Assembly (NCBI RefSeq): GCF_003992055.1
Contig: NZ_RQVD01000002.1
Coordinates: forward strand, 124,001 to 188,000
DNA from: Veillonella sp. CHU740
Lineage (GTDB): Bacteria; Bacillota; Negativicutes; Veillonellales; Veillonellaceae
Length of the DNA stretch: 64,000 bases
Direction: 5' to 3'
Below are positions 26,277 to 35,468 of the stretch, piece after piece. A program made the translations under genes and the position numbers. A model generated the notes under the pieces. The model made no database searches. It had not been told where the DNA came from and saw nothing but the letters and a program-made list of their open reading frames with translations. Position 1 is the first letter of the stretch; every line of letters begins with the position of its first letter.

Positions 26277-26906
26277 CTATCGTTTTCCACAATCCCAGAA
26301 TAAACGAGTCACTGTCGTCTTTGAAATACGACCTAGCACTCGATATTCCTTATTTGCTTCTAATAATACCTTATCTATCACAGGGACGCAATCAATTTCG
26401 AAATCAATCATCCGTTCTACTGCTTCCACAACAGGCATATCCGGGTATGCTACTACTACTTTACTGGTGGGTGTCATAATCATAGAAATAGGCATAGTAT
26501 TTAAATCAGATCCACCTAAGGAAGCTCGTAATAAATCCTTACGAGATACTACACCTTTTAATATGCCATCATCACAGATTAAAATAGTTCCTACATCTTC
26601 TGTAAACATGGTAACGATTGTGTCATATACAGATGCCGTAGAACTTACCGCCACAACGCTAGACATCACTTGTGCTACTGTAAAGCTATTGATTTCTGCC
26701 GCCAAAGGATTATTGGCTACTTTCCCCACATAATAATAACCTACTTTTGGTCGTGCATCCAAAATCCCCATCATCGTTAATACTGTCAAGTCAGATCGCA
26801 AAGCAGAACGTGTTAGATCTAATTTTGTAGCGATGGCTTTTCCTGTGATGGGTCCCTCTTGTTTCACAATTTGCACGATCGATTCTTGTCGTTTTGAAAG
26901 ATTCAT
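26277..26906 (-). CDS. CcpN/YqzB-like HTH-CBS transcriptional regulator
   Basis: 209 aa. An N-terminal winged helix (KRQESIVQIVKQEGPITGKAIA, LTRSALRSDLTVL) is followed by a CBS domain pair (VAVSSTASVYDTIVTMF; GVVSRKDLLRASLGG; VEAVERMIDFEIDCVPVID). In Bacillus, CcpN represses gluconeogenic genes and is encoded next to the ppsR homologue yqfL. Here it lies between ppsA and ppsR, so control of PEP synthesis in response to adenine nucleotides is likely. That role is inferred from the family and gene order. Confidence 0.88.
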   Translation of the reverse strand: MNLSKRQESIVQIVKQEGPITGKAIATKLDLTRSALRSDLTVLTMMGILDARPKVGYYYVGKVANNPLAAEINSFTVAQVMSSVVAVSSTASVYDTIVTMFTEDVGTILICDDGILKGVVSRKDLLRASLGGSDLNTMPISMIMTPTSKVVVAYPDMPVVEAVERMIDFEIDCVPVIDKVLLEANKEYRVLGRISKTTVTRLFWDCGKR

Positions 26907-26927
26907 AGTATTGCCTTTCTATGAAAA

Positions 26928-26951
26928 AGGAGACTCTTTCCAGAGCCTCCT
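26928..26951 (-). terminator. Intercistronic terminator or attenuator between ppsA and the CcpN-like gene
   Basis: On the minus strand AGGAGGCTCT-GGAA-AGAGTCTCCT forms a 10-bp stem (one wobble pair) followed by TTTTTC. It would reduce readthrough from ppsA into the regulator genes. No separate strong promoter was recognised for the regulator. Confidence 0.75.
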
Positions 26952-26957
26952 CATCTA

Positions 26958-29330
26958 TTACCAATCTAAAGCTTCTGTATTTTGACGACCTTTGCCTGTC
27001 AAAGCATCTAACATAATACGTTGTTCCAGTTGTGCCACCATTTTTTTCGTGGATACTACAGCATCTGGATTCACAGAAATAGAATCAATGCCATGACGAA
27101 CTAAGAACTCACAGAACTCTGGATATACACTTGGCGCTTGTCCACAGATGGATACAGTCTTGCCATCTTTGTGTGCCGTTTCAATTAAATGTTTGATAGC
27201 ACGTTTCACGGCCAAGTTTCTTTCATCATAAATATGTTGTACTGTTTCATTATCGCGATCACAACCCAATACAAGCATAGTCAAGTCATTGGAACCGATA
27301 GAATAACCATCTACATATTGATTGAATTGATCTGCTAAAATAATGTTCGCAGGGATTTCAGCCATCAACCATACTTTAAAGTCCGCATTACGTTGTAAGC
27401 CATGTTCCGCCATGATACGAGTCACTTCGGCTGCTTCCTTCACAGTACGGCAGAATGGAATCATGACTTGCAAGTTTTTAAAGCCAAATTCATTACGCAC
27501 TTTCTTGATGGCTTCTAATTCTAATAAGAAAGCTGGTGCATAGCGTTCATCATAGTAACGAGAAGCGCCACGGAATCCAAGTAACGCACTAGATTCTTCT
27601 GGTTCGTATTTATCACCACCATTTAAATCACGATATTCGCTAGATTTGAAGTCACTCAAACGCAATACAACTTGACGAGGTGCCAAGGCTGCACATACTT
27701 TACGCATGCCTTCTGCTAATGTATCGATAGCAAAATCACGACGACCTGTTTCGATTAAATGCATTGGATGTTCATGGATGAACGTAGTCCAAATGAACTC
27801 TTCACGCATTAAGCCGATGCCATCGCAAGGTAATACGCCATATTTTTCAGCCAAGTCTGGATCGCCTAAGTTCATGTAGATTTTAGTGCCTGTAATTGGA
27901 GTTGGCTCAACATACCGTGCTTCTGCTGCAGGTTCTGCCTTTTTAGTTGCTTCTTCTAAAATGCCATCATACACAATACCATTGGTAGCATCCACAGTAA
28001 TCATTTGACCATCTGTAATCGTTTTTGTAGCCTCTTCACTGCGAGATTTTGTACCTACAATACATGGAATACCCAACTCACGGCTTACGATAGACGCATG
28101 ACAAGTCATACCACCAGCATCTGTGACGATAGCTTTTGCTTTTTTCATGGCTGGAACCCAGTCAGGAGCGGTCATAGTAGTAACAAGGATTTCTCCTTCT
28201 TTGAAATCATCGATATCTTCTGGATTTTCGATGACATGAGCACGACCTGCTGCTTTACCAGGGCTTGCAGGAAGACCTTTTACAACAATCTTACGTTCTG
28301 TAGTAGTCGCCTCTACTACAGCTTCTTCTTTTTCTTTCTTTTGAGAGAATACAGTTTCTGGACGGGCTTGTAAAATCCATACTTTTCCATCGCGCTCATC
28401 GATGCCCCATTCCATATCCATATAGCATCCATAATGTTTTTCAATTGCTTTCGCATACGTTGCAAGTTCGATAACTTGTGCATCAGTAATCACTTGCGCA
28501 CGAGCTTGCTCATCAGGAATTTGAATTTCTTCACAATCTCCATCAGGTTTTCGAACTAATGCCACATTTTTATCATTAATCATACGATCTGTAATTTGCA
28601 ATGTAGCTTTATCTACAGTGAAATTATCTGGTGTCACTGTGCCTTGTACTACATATTCACCAAGGCCCCAAGAACCTTCGATGATGATCGATTTATCATC
28701 GCCATTCATAATGTTCACAGAGAACATAACACCTGCTGCTTTGGAGTATACCATCATTTGGATAGCCGCAGACAAAGCTACTGTCATGTGGTCGAACCCT
28801 TGTTTCACACGATAATAGGTAGCACGGTCTGTGAAAGTAGATGCATAGCATTCTTTAACTTTCGCAATGATCATATCAGCACCACGAACATTTAAGTATG
28901 TATCTTGTTGACCTGCAAAGCTAGCATCTGGCAAATCTTCTGCAGTAGCACTGGATCGTACCGCCACAAATGGGTTTTCTTCCCCTACCTTTTGAGCTAA
29001 CTCTTCATAACCCTTGCGAATCGCCTCAGCCAATGGAGCTGGCATCTCTTCATCCATAATCATTTGACGTACTTCTGCAGTCACCTTACGTAACAATGCA
29101 GAGTTTTCCACATCATGTAATTCTTCTAATTTAGCTTTAATACGTTCCACCAAACCAGTTTCTTCCATGAAATAACGATAGCCATGGGCTGTCGTCGCAT
29201 AACCATAAGGAACAGGAACATTCGTAGAAGAAGTCATTTCTCCTAAAGAAGAAGACTTACCACCAACAATATCCACATCCTCACGATGCAATTCATCAAA
29301 CCAAAGAACATATGCAGTATCACGACTCAT
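26958..29330 (-). CDS. ppsA: Phosphoenolpyruvate synthase
   Basis: 790 aa. The N-terminal ATP-grasp domain begins VLWFDELHREDVDIVGGKSS, which matches PEP synthase rather than pyruvate phosphate dikinase. The phosphohistidine loop is DAGGMTCHASIVSRELG (about residue 420), whose threonine is the expected target of PpsR. The PEP/pyruvate barrel follows, with MREEFIWTTF and the C-terminal CGQAPSVYPEF. The enzyme makes PEP from pyruvate and ATP, which fits lactate-fermenting, sugar-non-fermenting Veillonella that must run gluconeogenesis. The ATG at 29330 has GGAGGG in front; the ATG ten codons upstream has none. Confidence 0.93.
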   Translation of the reverse strand: MSRDTAYVLWFDELHREDVDIVGGKSSSLGEMTSSTNVPVPYGYATTAHGYRYFMEETGLVERIKAKLEELHDVENSALLRKVTAEVRQMIMDEEMPAPLAEAIRKGYEELAQKVGEENPFVAVRSSATAEDLPDASFAGQQDTYLNVRGADMIIAKVKECYASTFTDRATYYRVKQGFDHMTVALSAAIQMMVYSKAAGVMFSVNIMNGDDKSIIIEGSWGLGEYVVQGTVTPDNFTVDKATLQITDRMINDKNVALVRKPDGDCEEIQIPDEQARAQVITDAQVIELATYAKAIEKHYGCYMDMEWGIDERDGKVWILQARPETVFSQKKEKEEAVVEATTTERKIVVKGLPASPGKAAGRAHVIENPEDIDDFKEGEILVTTMTAPDWVPAMKKAKAIVTDAGGMTCHASIVSRELGIPCIVGTKSRSEEATKTITDGQMITVDATNGIVYDGILEEATKKAEPAAEARYVEPTPITGTKIYMNLGDPDLAEKYGVLPCDGIGLMREEFIWTTFIHEHPMHLIETGRRDFAIDTLAEGMRKVCAALAPRQVVLRLSDFKSSEYRDLNGGDKYEPEESSALLGFRGASRYYDERYAPAFLLELEAIKKVRNEFGFKNLQVMIPFCRTVKEAAEVTRIMAEHGLQRNADFKVWLMAEIPANIILADQFNQYVDGYSIGSNDLTMLVLGCDRDNETVQHIYDERNLAVKRAIKHLIETAHKDGKTVSICGQAPSVYPEFCEFLVRHGIDSISVNPDAVVSTKKMVAQLEQRIMLDALTGKGRQNTEALDW

Positions 29331-29371
29331 GATTATCCCTCCATCAGAAATAGTACTCATAATTTAATTAT

Positions 29372-29400
29372 ATAGTACAACACATATAATAAATAGTCAA
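29372..29400 (-). promoter_or_regulatory. Promoter of ppsA
   Basis: On the minus strand TTGACT (29395-29400), a 17-bp spacer and TACTAT (29372-29377). The leader is about 35 nt. Fifteen bp upstream of the -35 box lies an extra copy of the arm of the structured element (29415-29428). Confidence 0.65.
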
Positions 29401-29440
29401 GCATTATTCGATGTATATGTGGTGCTCTAGCAACCCCAGA

Positions 29441-29627
29441 GGAACGCAGTTAGACGTAGTAGCCTTGTAGCGGTCACATACTGTCTAACTCACACAAAAC
29501 AAGAAGAGCACCACATGTTCCTGAACAAACCTACCGTAGGATCAGTTTGAGAAGGAATATGTGGTGCTCTTCCCTTTGCACTATTTAGTTAAAACCGCCA
29601 CAGGCTACATAGACTAACAAGAGACGA
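29441..29627. repeat. Structured intergenic element, copy D
   Basis: The inner hairpin pairs AAGAGCACCACATGTTCC (29504-29521) with GGAATATGTGGTGCTCTT (29554-29571). The outer stem pairs GTAGCC (29459-29464) with GGCTAC (29603-29608). Compared with copy C both stems carry paired base changes that keep pairing. Its end covers the tyrS stop codon, and on the minus strand the hairpin is followed by CTTGTTTTGTG. Confidence 0.8.
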
Positions 29628-30822
29628 TTTTGATGAACTTCCGCTTTCCAACTTGCAACACCATGCCGTCTTTCAACACAATATGTTCTTCGTTGCATTT
29701 TTCACCATCAATTTTAAATGCGCCAGCTTTAATGGATCGTCTAGCTTCTCCATTACTTGCTGTTAATCCTGCATCAGATAGTAATTGTGGCACAAAAACA
29801 GGCTCTTCTGTAATAGCCACTTTATATTCAGGAATATCTGTTGGCATCGCATGTTTTTGGAACACACGAACAAACTCTTCTTGACCAAAGTTAGCTGCTT
29901 CTTCACCATGGTACAAACGAACAATAGTATGAGCCAATTTCATTTTCACATCTCTTGGATGCGCTGTACCAGATTCTAGGTCCTTAGCCAATTGTTCTTG
30001 CTCTTCAATAGACATATCTGTAACAAGCATGAAATAACGCATCATCAGCTCATCTGGAATCGACATAGCTTTACCATACATCTCAGCGGGAGCCTCACTA
30101 ATACCGATATAGTTGCCAAGGGATTTACTCATTTTTTGAACCCCATCAAGGCCCTCTAAGATCGGCATCGTAATAATCGTTTGCTCTGGCATTCCCTCTT
30201 CACCTTGTAAATGGCGACCCATTAACAAGTTGAAAGTTTGGTCAGTACCACCAAATTCTACATCAGCTTTCAAAGCGATGGAATCGTAACCTTGCATCAA
30301 TGGATACATGAACTCATGAATGCTAATTGGTCGACCTTCTGTATATCGTTTGTGAAAGTCATCTCGTTCTAACATACGAGCTACGGTGTATTTAGAAGCT
30401 AATTTCAATACATCTGCAAAGTCTAATTTACTCAACCATTCGCTATTGAAACGAACTTCTGTTTTTTCAGGATCTAAGACTTTGAAGATTTGCTCTTGAT
30501 ATGTTTTCGCATTGGTAATGACTTGTTCTTCTGTCAATGGAGGACGTGTCACACTTTTACCAGTAGGGTCACCGATACGAGCTGTAAAGTCACCGATTAA
30601 GATAATGACTTTATGTCCAAAATCTTGAAATAATTTCAACTTACGCAATACTACCGTATGTCCTAAGTGAATATCTGGTGCCGTTGGGTCCAAACCTAAT
30701 TTAATAATCAACGGCGTATTAGTTGCCACGGATTTTTCTAATTTCTTTTTAAATTCATCTTCTGGTAAAAGATCAGCCACCCCATGGGAAATGAGGCGAA
30801 ACTGTTCTGCTGCACTAATCAT
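29614..30822 (-). CDS. tyrS: Tyrosyl-tRNA synthetase
   Basis: 402 aa. It has the class I signature HLGH (about residue 52), [10 protein letters not shown] for the KMSKS loop (about residue 230), and a C-terminal S4 RNA-binding domain ([18 protein letters not shown]). It charges tRNA-Tyr. It sits 9 nt after the class A PBP gene and probably shares that transcript. No T-box leader is present, unlike many Firmicutes tyrS genes. The last codons and stop lie within the structured element D. Confidence 0.96.
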   Translation of the reverse strand: MISAAEQFRLISHGVADLLPEDEFKKKLEKSVATNTPLIIKLGLDPTAPDIHLGHTVVLRKLKLFQDFGHKVIILIGDFTARIGDPTGKSVTRPPLTEEQVITNAKTYQEQIFKVLDPEKTEVRFNSEWLSKLDFADVLKLASKYTVARMLERDDFHKRYTEGRPISIHEFMYPLMQGYDSIALKADVEFGGTDQTFNLLMGRHLQGEEGMPEQTIITMPILEGLDGVQKMSKSLGNYIGISEAPAEMYGKAMSIPDELMMRYFMLVTDMSIEEQEQLAKDLESGTAHPRDVKMKLAHTIVRLYHGEEAANFGQEEFVRVFQKHAMPTDIPEYKVAITEEPVFVPQLLSDAGLTASNGEARRSIKAGAFKIDGEKCNEEHIVLKDGMVLQVGKRKFIKIVSC

Positions 30823-30831
30823 ACATATCTC

Positions 30832-32937
30832 CTATTCTGAACCTTTCGAGGATTTAGGTACTGTAGCTGGTTCTTTTGTAGGACCTGCTTGTTTTTTAGA
30901 TCCTCCATCATCTGATGGTGATGGACTTTCATCATTACTTACCTCGTCTTTTTTATCCTTATCTTTATCTTTGTCATCTTTTTTGTCTTTATCGTCTTTT
31001 TTGTCTTTAGCTGGATTTACATTACCTGCATAGGCTTCTTGTCCAACACCATCTGGAACAGGGAAATTAGATGCTGGCGTATTCGCTAAGACAGATTGCA
31101 TATACTCACGCCAGATAATCGCAGGCGTTTGACTACCTGTAATACCTCGTAAGTTCTCAGCACCGCTGTCATCACCAATCCATACTACAGTGACTAACTC
31201 AGGAGTGTATCCAGCGAACCAAGCGTCTTTTTCATCATCAGTTGTTCCCGTTTTACCGGCTGCTGGTCGACCAAAGTACGCTTTAGTACCTGTACCATGT
31301 TTTACAACAGACTCCAACATATTCGTCATCATATATGCATACTTAGCATCTATAACACGAGTTTCTTCTGGAGACCCTTCTTCTACGATAGCGCCGTTAC
31401 GGTCAATGATTTTTGTAATGGATACAGGTTTAACTTTCACACCATTATTTGCAAATACACCATAAGCAACAGCCAAATCAATTGGTTTAACTCCATGTGT
31501 CATACCACCTAATGCAACCGCTAAATTATCTCGATCGCCTTCCTGGATAGTAGAAATACCCATTTTTTCTGCTAAATCTAGCACATTGGACATACCTACT
31601 TTATCGGCGGCCAATACAGCTACTACGTTATTAGAATGTGCTACCGCATTACGCATCGTCATGGCACCGTAGTGTTTACGTGAATAGTTTTGCGGTTTCC
31701 AACCATGGAACTCCGACGGTTTATCCACATACACAGTACCTGGATTATCGCCATGTTTTAAAGCTGCCAAATATACAAACGGTTTAAAGGATGAACCTGG
31801 TTGACGTACTGCCATAGTAGCACGGTTAAAGGAATCTGTTCCTCTACCACCCACCATGGCTACAATATGTCCATTATGAGGATTTATAGAAATCAATGCA
31901 CCTTGAGGCTGATGTAATCCATTTTCATCAGTATAGTAATCAGGCAAGTTTTGCATAGCTTTCTCTGCAGCACTTTGTGCTTTTCTATCGATAGTCGTAT
32001 AGATTTTCATACCTTCTTTATAGATGGCATCAGCTCCATATCGTTCAGATACTTCATTGATCACATAATCGATGAAATACCCTAAACCACCATGTTCAGA
32101 TGTAGTTTCTGGTTTTTCTGCCAACTGTAAATCTGCTTGTTTTGCTTCTTCGGCTTGTGCAGGAGATAAGTAATCATATTTTACCATTTGTCCCAACACA
32201 ACAGCCTGTCTATCTTTAGCTGCTTGTAAATTGGTAAATGGGGAGTAATAGTTTGGACTTTGTGGTAATCCTGCCAATACCGCCATTTGTGCTAATGAAA
32301 GATCCTGTACATCTTTACCAAAGTATACATGTGATGCAGTTTGTACACCATATGCACCTTGACCAAAATAAATTTGGTTCATATACATTTCTAAAATTTC
32401 TTGCTTCGTATATTTTTGTTCAATCCGCAATGCTAACAGTGCTTCCATCACTTTACGTTTGAATGTACGATCTTGCGTTAAGAAAGCATTACGAGCTAAC
32501 TGTTGCGTAATAGTAGAGCCGCCTTCAGCTACACCATCATGAGCAAGATTTACCCACAAAGCACGCATGATACCAATTGGATCAATACCATGGTGACTAT
32601 AAAAACGATTATCCTCTGTCGCAATAAATGCATTTTGAAGGTTCTTTGGCATATCTGCCAATTTCACTGGCAATCGATTTTCCGTGGAATGAACCGTCGT
32701 AATTAACTCCCCATCAGCATCATAAATTTGAGATGAAGCTGCTGGTTTTACATTACTCACATCTGGCAACGAAGACATAGTGGCTCCTAAAAAGCCACAA
32801 CCTGCGCCTGCCACAATTAATATAAACAAGATAAAGAACATCCAAAAGGATCGTTTCCATGATGATTTTTTCTTTACCGGTTTCTTTTTCACAATCCGTC
32901 TCCGAGGAGGAACAGACGTTGATAAACTAGGACTCAT
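30832..32937 (-). CDS. Class A penicillin-binding protein (PBP1A-like)
   Basis: 701 aa. One N-terminal transmembrane helix (FWMFFILFILIVAGAGCGFL) anchors the protein. The glycosyltransferase 51 domain shows EDNRFYSHHGID and GGSTITQQLARN (residues ~105-150). The transpeptidase domain has SSFK, SNN and KTG motifs (PGSSFKPF, AHSNNVV, AAGKTGTT). It polymerises and cross-links peptidoglycan in the periplasm. The C-terminal ~60 residues are a Lys/Asp-rich, Ser/Pro-rich tail encoded by short near-identical nucleotide repeats, likely disordered and prone to length change. The ATG at 32937 has AGAGGTG before it. Confidence 0.94.
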   Translation of the reverse strand: MSPSLSTSVPPRRRIVKKKPVKKKSSWKRSFWMFFILFILIVAGAGCGFLGATMSSLPDVSNVKPAASSQIYDADGELITTVHSTENRLPVKLADMPKNLQNAFIATEDNRFYSHHGIDPIGIMRALWVNLAHDGVAEGGSTITQQLARNAFLTQDRTFKRKVMEALLALRIEQKYTKQEILEMYMNQIYFGQGAYGVQTASHVYFGKDVQDLSLAQMAVLAGLPQSPNYYSPFTNLQAAKDRQAVVLGQMVKYDYLSPAQAEEAKQADLQLAEKPETTSEHGGLGYFIDYVINEVSERYGADAIYKEGMKIYTTIDRKAQSAAEKAMQNLPDYYTDENGLHQPQGALISINPHNGHIVAMVGGRGTDSFNRATMAVRQPGSSFKPFVYLAALKHGDNPGTVYVDKPSEFHGWKPQNYSRKHYGAMTMRNAVAHSNNVVAVLAADKVGMSNVLDLAEKMGISTIQEGDRDNLAVALGGMTHGVKPIDLAVAYGVFANNGVKVKPVSITKIIDRNGAIVEEGSPEETRVIDAKYAYMMTNMLESVVKHGTGTKAYFGRPAAGKTGTTDDEKDAWFAGYTPELVTVVWIGDDSGAENLRGITGSQTPAIIWREYMQSVLANTPASNFPVPDGVGQEAYAGNVNPAKDKKDDKDKKDDKDKDKDKKDEVSNDESPSPSDDGGSKKQAGPTKEPATVPKSSKGSE

Positions 32938-33089
32938 ATGTCACCTCTCTAAAGCTCATTATTTCCTATAGAACTCCCTTAATTATACTCTATTTGCATA
33001 TTTTTGTACAAATCGAATTATATCCCTAGCATATCACTACAACTTAGAAAAACATGAACGTCATCAAACCAAACCTAACATAAGATTCG

Positions 33090-35468
33090 TTATTTCAACA
33101 GTACTGTAGTCGCACCTGCACCACCTTCATCTAAGCTTGCCACATCGTAATTACCAATACCAGGCAAAGTCCTTAAATATTCATGTACTCCAGCACGTAA
33201 GGCACCAGTTCCTTTACCATGTATAATACGAACAGAGTTCAACCCTGCCAAGATAGCTTGATCAATAAATCGACCTACTTCTATAACAGCTTCATCTACT
33301 GTTTTACCAATGATGTTTAACTCCGTTGACGCCTGTTGTTGGCGAACTACAGCCATCCCTGACCGTTTCCGTTGACGATTGGACATAGGTGCAGGATTTT
33401 TTTTACGCAATAAAGCACTAGCTTCCTCACGAGTGGCTGCTAATAAATCTTTTTCTTTCACAGTCACTGTCAGTCCATTCATATCCACTTGAATCCGTTT
33501 TCCTTGAATAGCCAATATAGTGCCTAACGATTGTAAGTTATCTAGGAACACAACATCTCCCACTTGTACCTTAGTCACATCTAAACGATCTCGTTTTTCT
33601 ATCACACCTGTAGGAACAGCTACATTGGATACGCCTTTTCTTGCTTTAGAAATAGCATCTTGACGCTTTTGTTTATCCGTTTCATTGAAAGAACCTTTCA
33701 ACTCTTTAATGATTTGTTCACTTTCAATACGAATTGAACGCTTCATATTTTGCGCTTCTTCGCGTGCTTTTTCTAAGATAACTTTTTTCTTATCTTGTAA
33801 TGCTTTTTTATCTCGCATCACTTGGGTACGCATACGGCGAACTTCTTCTTGTTCTTTTTTCAAAGCTCGTTCTCGCTCTTGCGTTTTTCTCAGCTCTTGA
33901 TTTAAGTCACGAAGCATATCTTCCATAGCACTGCGTCCATTCAGCTCCCACTGTTTACGGGCTAAGTCTACCACCTCTTGTGGTAACCCTAAACGTGCGG
34001 CAATGCTAAGTGCATGCGAACTACCTGCTACGCCAATATGTAAACGATATGTTGGACGCAAAGTTCTTTCATCAAACTCTACATGACCATTTTCGACACC
34101 TTCCGTTTGGTATGCATAAGTTTTCAACTCATTATAATGAGTGCTGACCATCATTAATGCGCCCTTTTTACGGAAGTATTCAATAATGGCAATCCCCAAC
34201 GCACTTCCTTCTTCTGGATCTGTACCAGACCCCAACTCATCAAGAAGTACTAAATCATTAGGTCCTACTTTTTTTAGAATCCTAATGACCTGCGACATAT
34301 GGGCAGAGAAGGTACTTAAGCTAGCTTCAATGCTTTGTTCATCTCCAATATCCGCATAAATATGGTGAAAGATTGGTAACGTAGACCCACTGTCCGCTGG
34401 AATACATAATCCACTTTGGTTCATCAATGCCAATAGCCCTAAAGTCTTTAAGGATACCGTTTTACCCCCAGTGTTGGAACCGGTAATCAGTAAAATACGA
34501 TACTTTGTCCCCAAAGTGATGGTAGTAGGCACCACCACATTAGGAGCCAACATAGGATGACGAGCTTGTAGTAGGTTTACTTCTCGACCTTGGCTGATGG
34601 TGGCACGAACAGCTTTCATCCGTATAGCCAGCTCCGCCTTACCATACACAAATTCTACGTGAGATACACGCTTACATGCATCCAGTAATGTATCTGCATG
34701 AGCTCGTACAAGTTCTGTTAGTTCTTTGTAAATACGAAGTACTTCTTGTTCCTCTGCCAAGGTAGCTTCTTGCAATTCATTATTTAAATCTACCAACCGC
34801 ATAGGCTCAATATATAAAGTGGCACCTGTCGCAGATCTATCATGGATAAGACCAGGAAATGCTCCTCGATATTCTTGTTTTACAGGAATGACGTAGCGAT
34901 TATTACGCATAGTCACGATAGCTTCTTGAAAGTATTTTTGATTATCCTTATCTTGTAATATCCGCTGTAAATCATTTTTTATGGCATTCTTTGTGCGACT
35001 CATGGTCATACGCAACTGTTGTAGTTTCGGTGTAGCACTATCCAATAACACACCATAGGCATCGAAAGTCCGTTCAAAGCGTTTTGTCAACTTATCATGA
35101 CTTGGTAAATCCTGTACCCACAAAGATAATAATGGATAGAGCAAATACTTTTCTTTAAAAAAACGATGCATCCGATTATATGCCAAGATAGTGGTATGCA
35201 AGTCCCAAAGCTCTTCTCGAGTCAAAATGATTTCTTTACGACTTTTTGAACAGGTAGTACGAATATCTTTCGTGCCACTGATAGGTTGCTCCACTTCTTG
35301 TTCTAAGGAGCGCATAGCTTCCACAGTTTCATCTAGAGCATCTTCAATTTTTTGACGGTTGTGCATAGGTTGCAAATTTAGTGCATATTCTTTAGCAATG
35401 GCAGATGAACACACATCAGCTAGCTTTTGTCGTATATGTTGAAAGTCTAAGACTTGTTCACTATTCAT
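33090..35468 (-). CDS. mutS2: Endonuclease MutS2
   Basis: 792 aa, typical length. The ABC-type ATPase shows Walker A ITGSNTGGKTVSLKT (about residue 335) and LLDELGSGTDPEEG. A long coiled coil (about residues 510-620) precedes the C-terminal Smr nuclease domain (LNIIGKTVDEAVIEVGRFID; VRIIHGKGTGALR). The protein acts in recombination suppression or ribosome rescue in Firmicutes. The ATG overlaps the stop of the U32 gene by one base (TAATG), so the pair is translationally coupled. Confidence 0.95.
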   Translation of the reverse strand: MNSEQVLDFQHIRQKLADVCSSAIAKEYALNLQPMHNRQKIEDALDETVEAMRSLEQEVEQPISGTKDIRTTCSKSRKEIILTREELWDLHTTILAYNRMHRFFKEKYLLYPLLSLWVQDLPSHDKLTKRFERTFDAYGVLLDSATPKLQQLRMTMSRTKNAIKNDLQRILQDKDNQKYFQEAIVTMRNNRYVIPVKQEYRGAFPGLIHDRSATGATLYIEPMRLVDLNNELQEATLAEEQEVLRIYKELTELVRAHADTLLDACKRVSHVEFVYGKAELAIRMKAVRATISQGREVNLLQARHPMLAPNVVVPTTITLGTKYRILLITGSNTGGKTVSLKTLGLLALMNQSGLCIPADSGSTLPIFHHIYADIGDEQSIEASLSTFSAHMSQVIRILKKVGPNDLVLLDELGSGTDPEEGSALGIAIIEYFRKKGALMMVSTHYNELKTYAYQTEGVENGHVEFDERTLRPTYRLHIGVAGSSHALSIAARLGLPQEVVDLARKQWELNGRSAMEDMLRDLNQELRKTQERERALKKEQEEVRRMRTQVMRDKKALQDKKKVILEKAREEAQNMKRSIRIESEQIIKELKGSFNETDKQKRQDAISKARKGVSNVAVPTGVIEKRDRLDVTKVQVGDVVFLDNLQSLGTILAIQGKRIQVDMNGLTVTVKEKDLLAATREEASALLRKKNPAPMSNRQRKRSGMAVVRQQQASTELNIIGKTVDEAVIEVGRFIDQAILAGLNSVRIIHGKGTGALRAGVHEYLRTLPGIGNYDVASLDEGGAGATTVLLK

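Noticed and set aside
29372-29400. CcpN operator at the ppsA promoter
   Set aside because: I could not identify a palindrome or known CcpN motif with confidence; only the promoter is reported.
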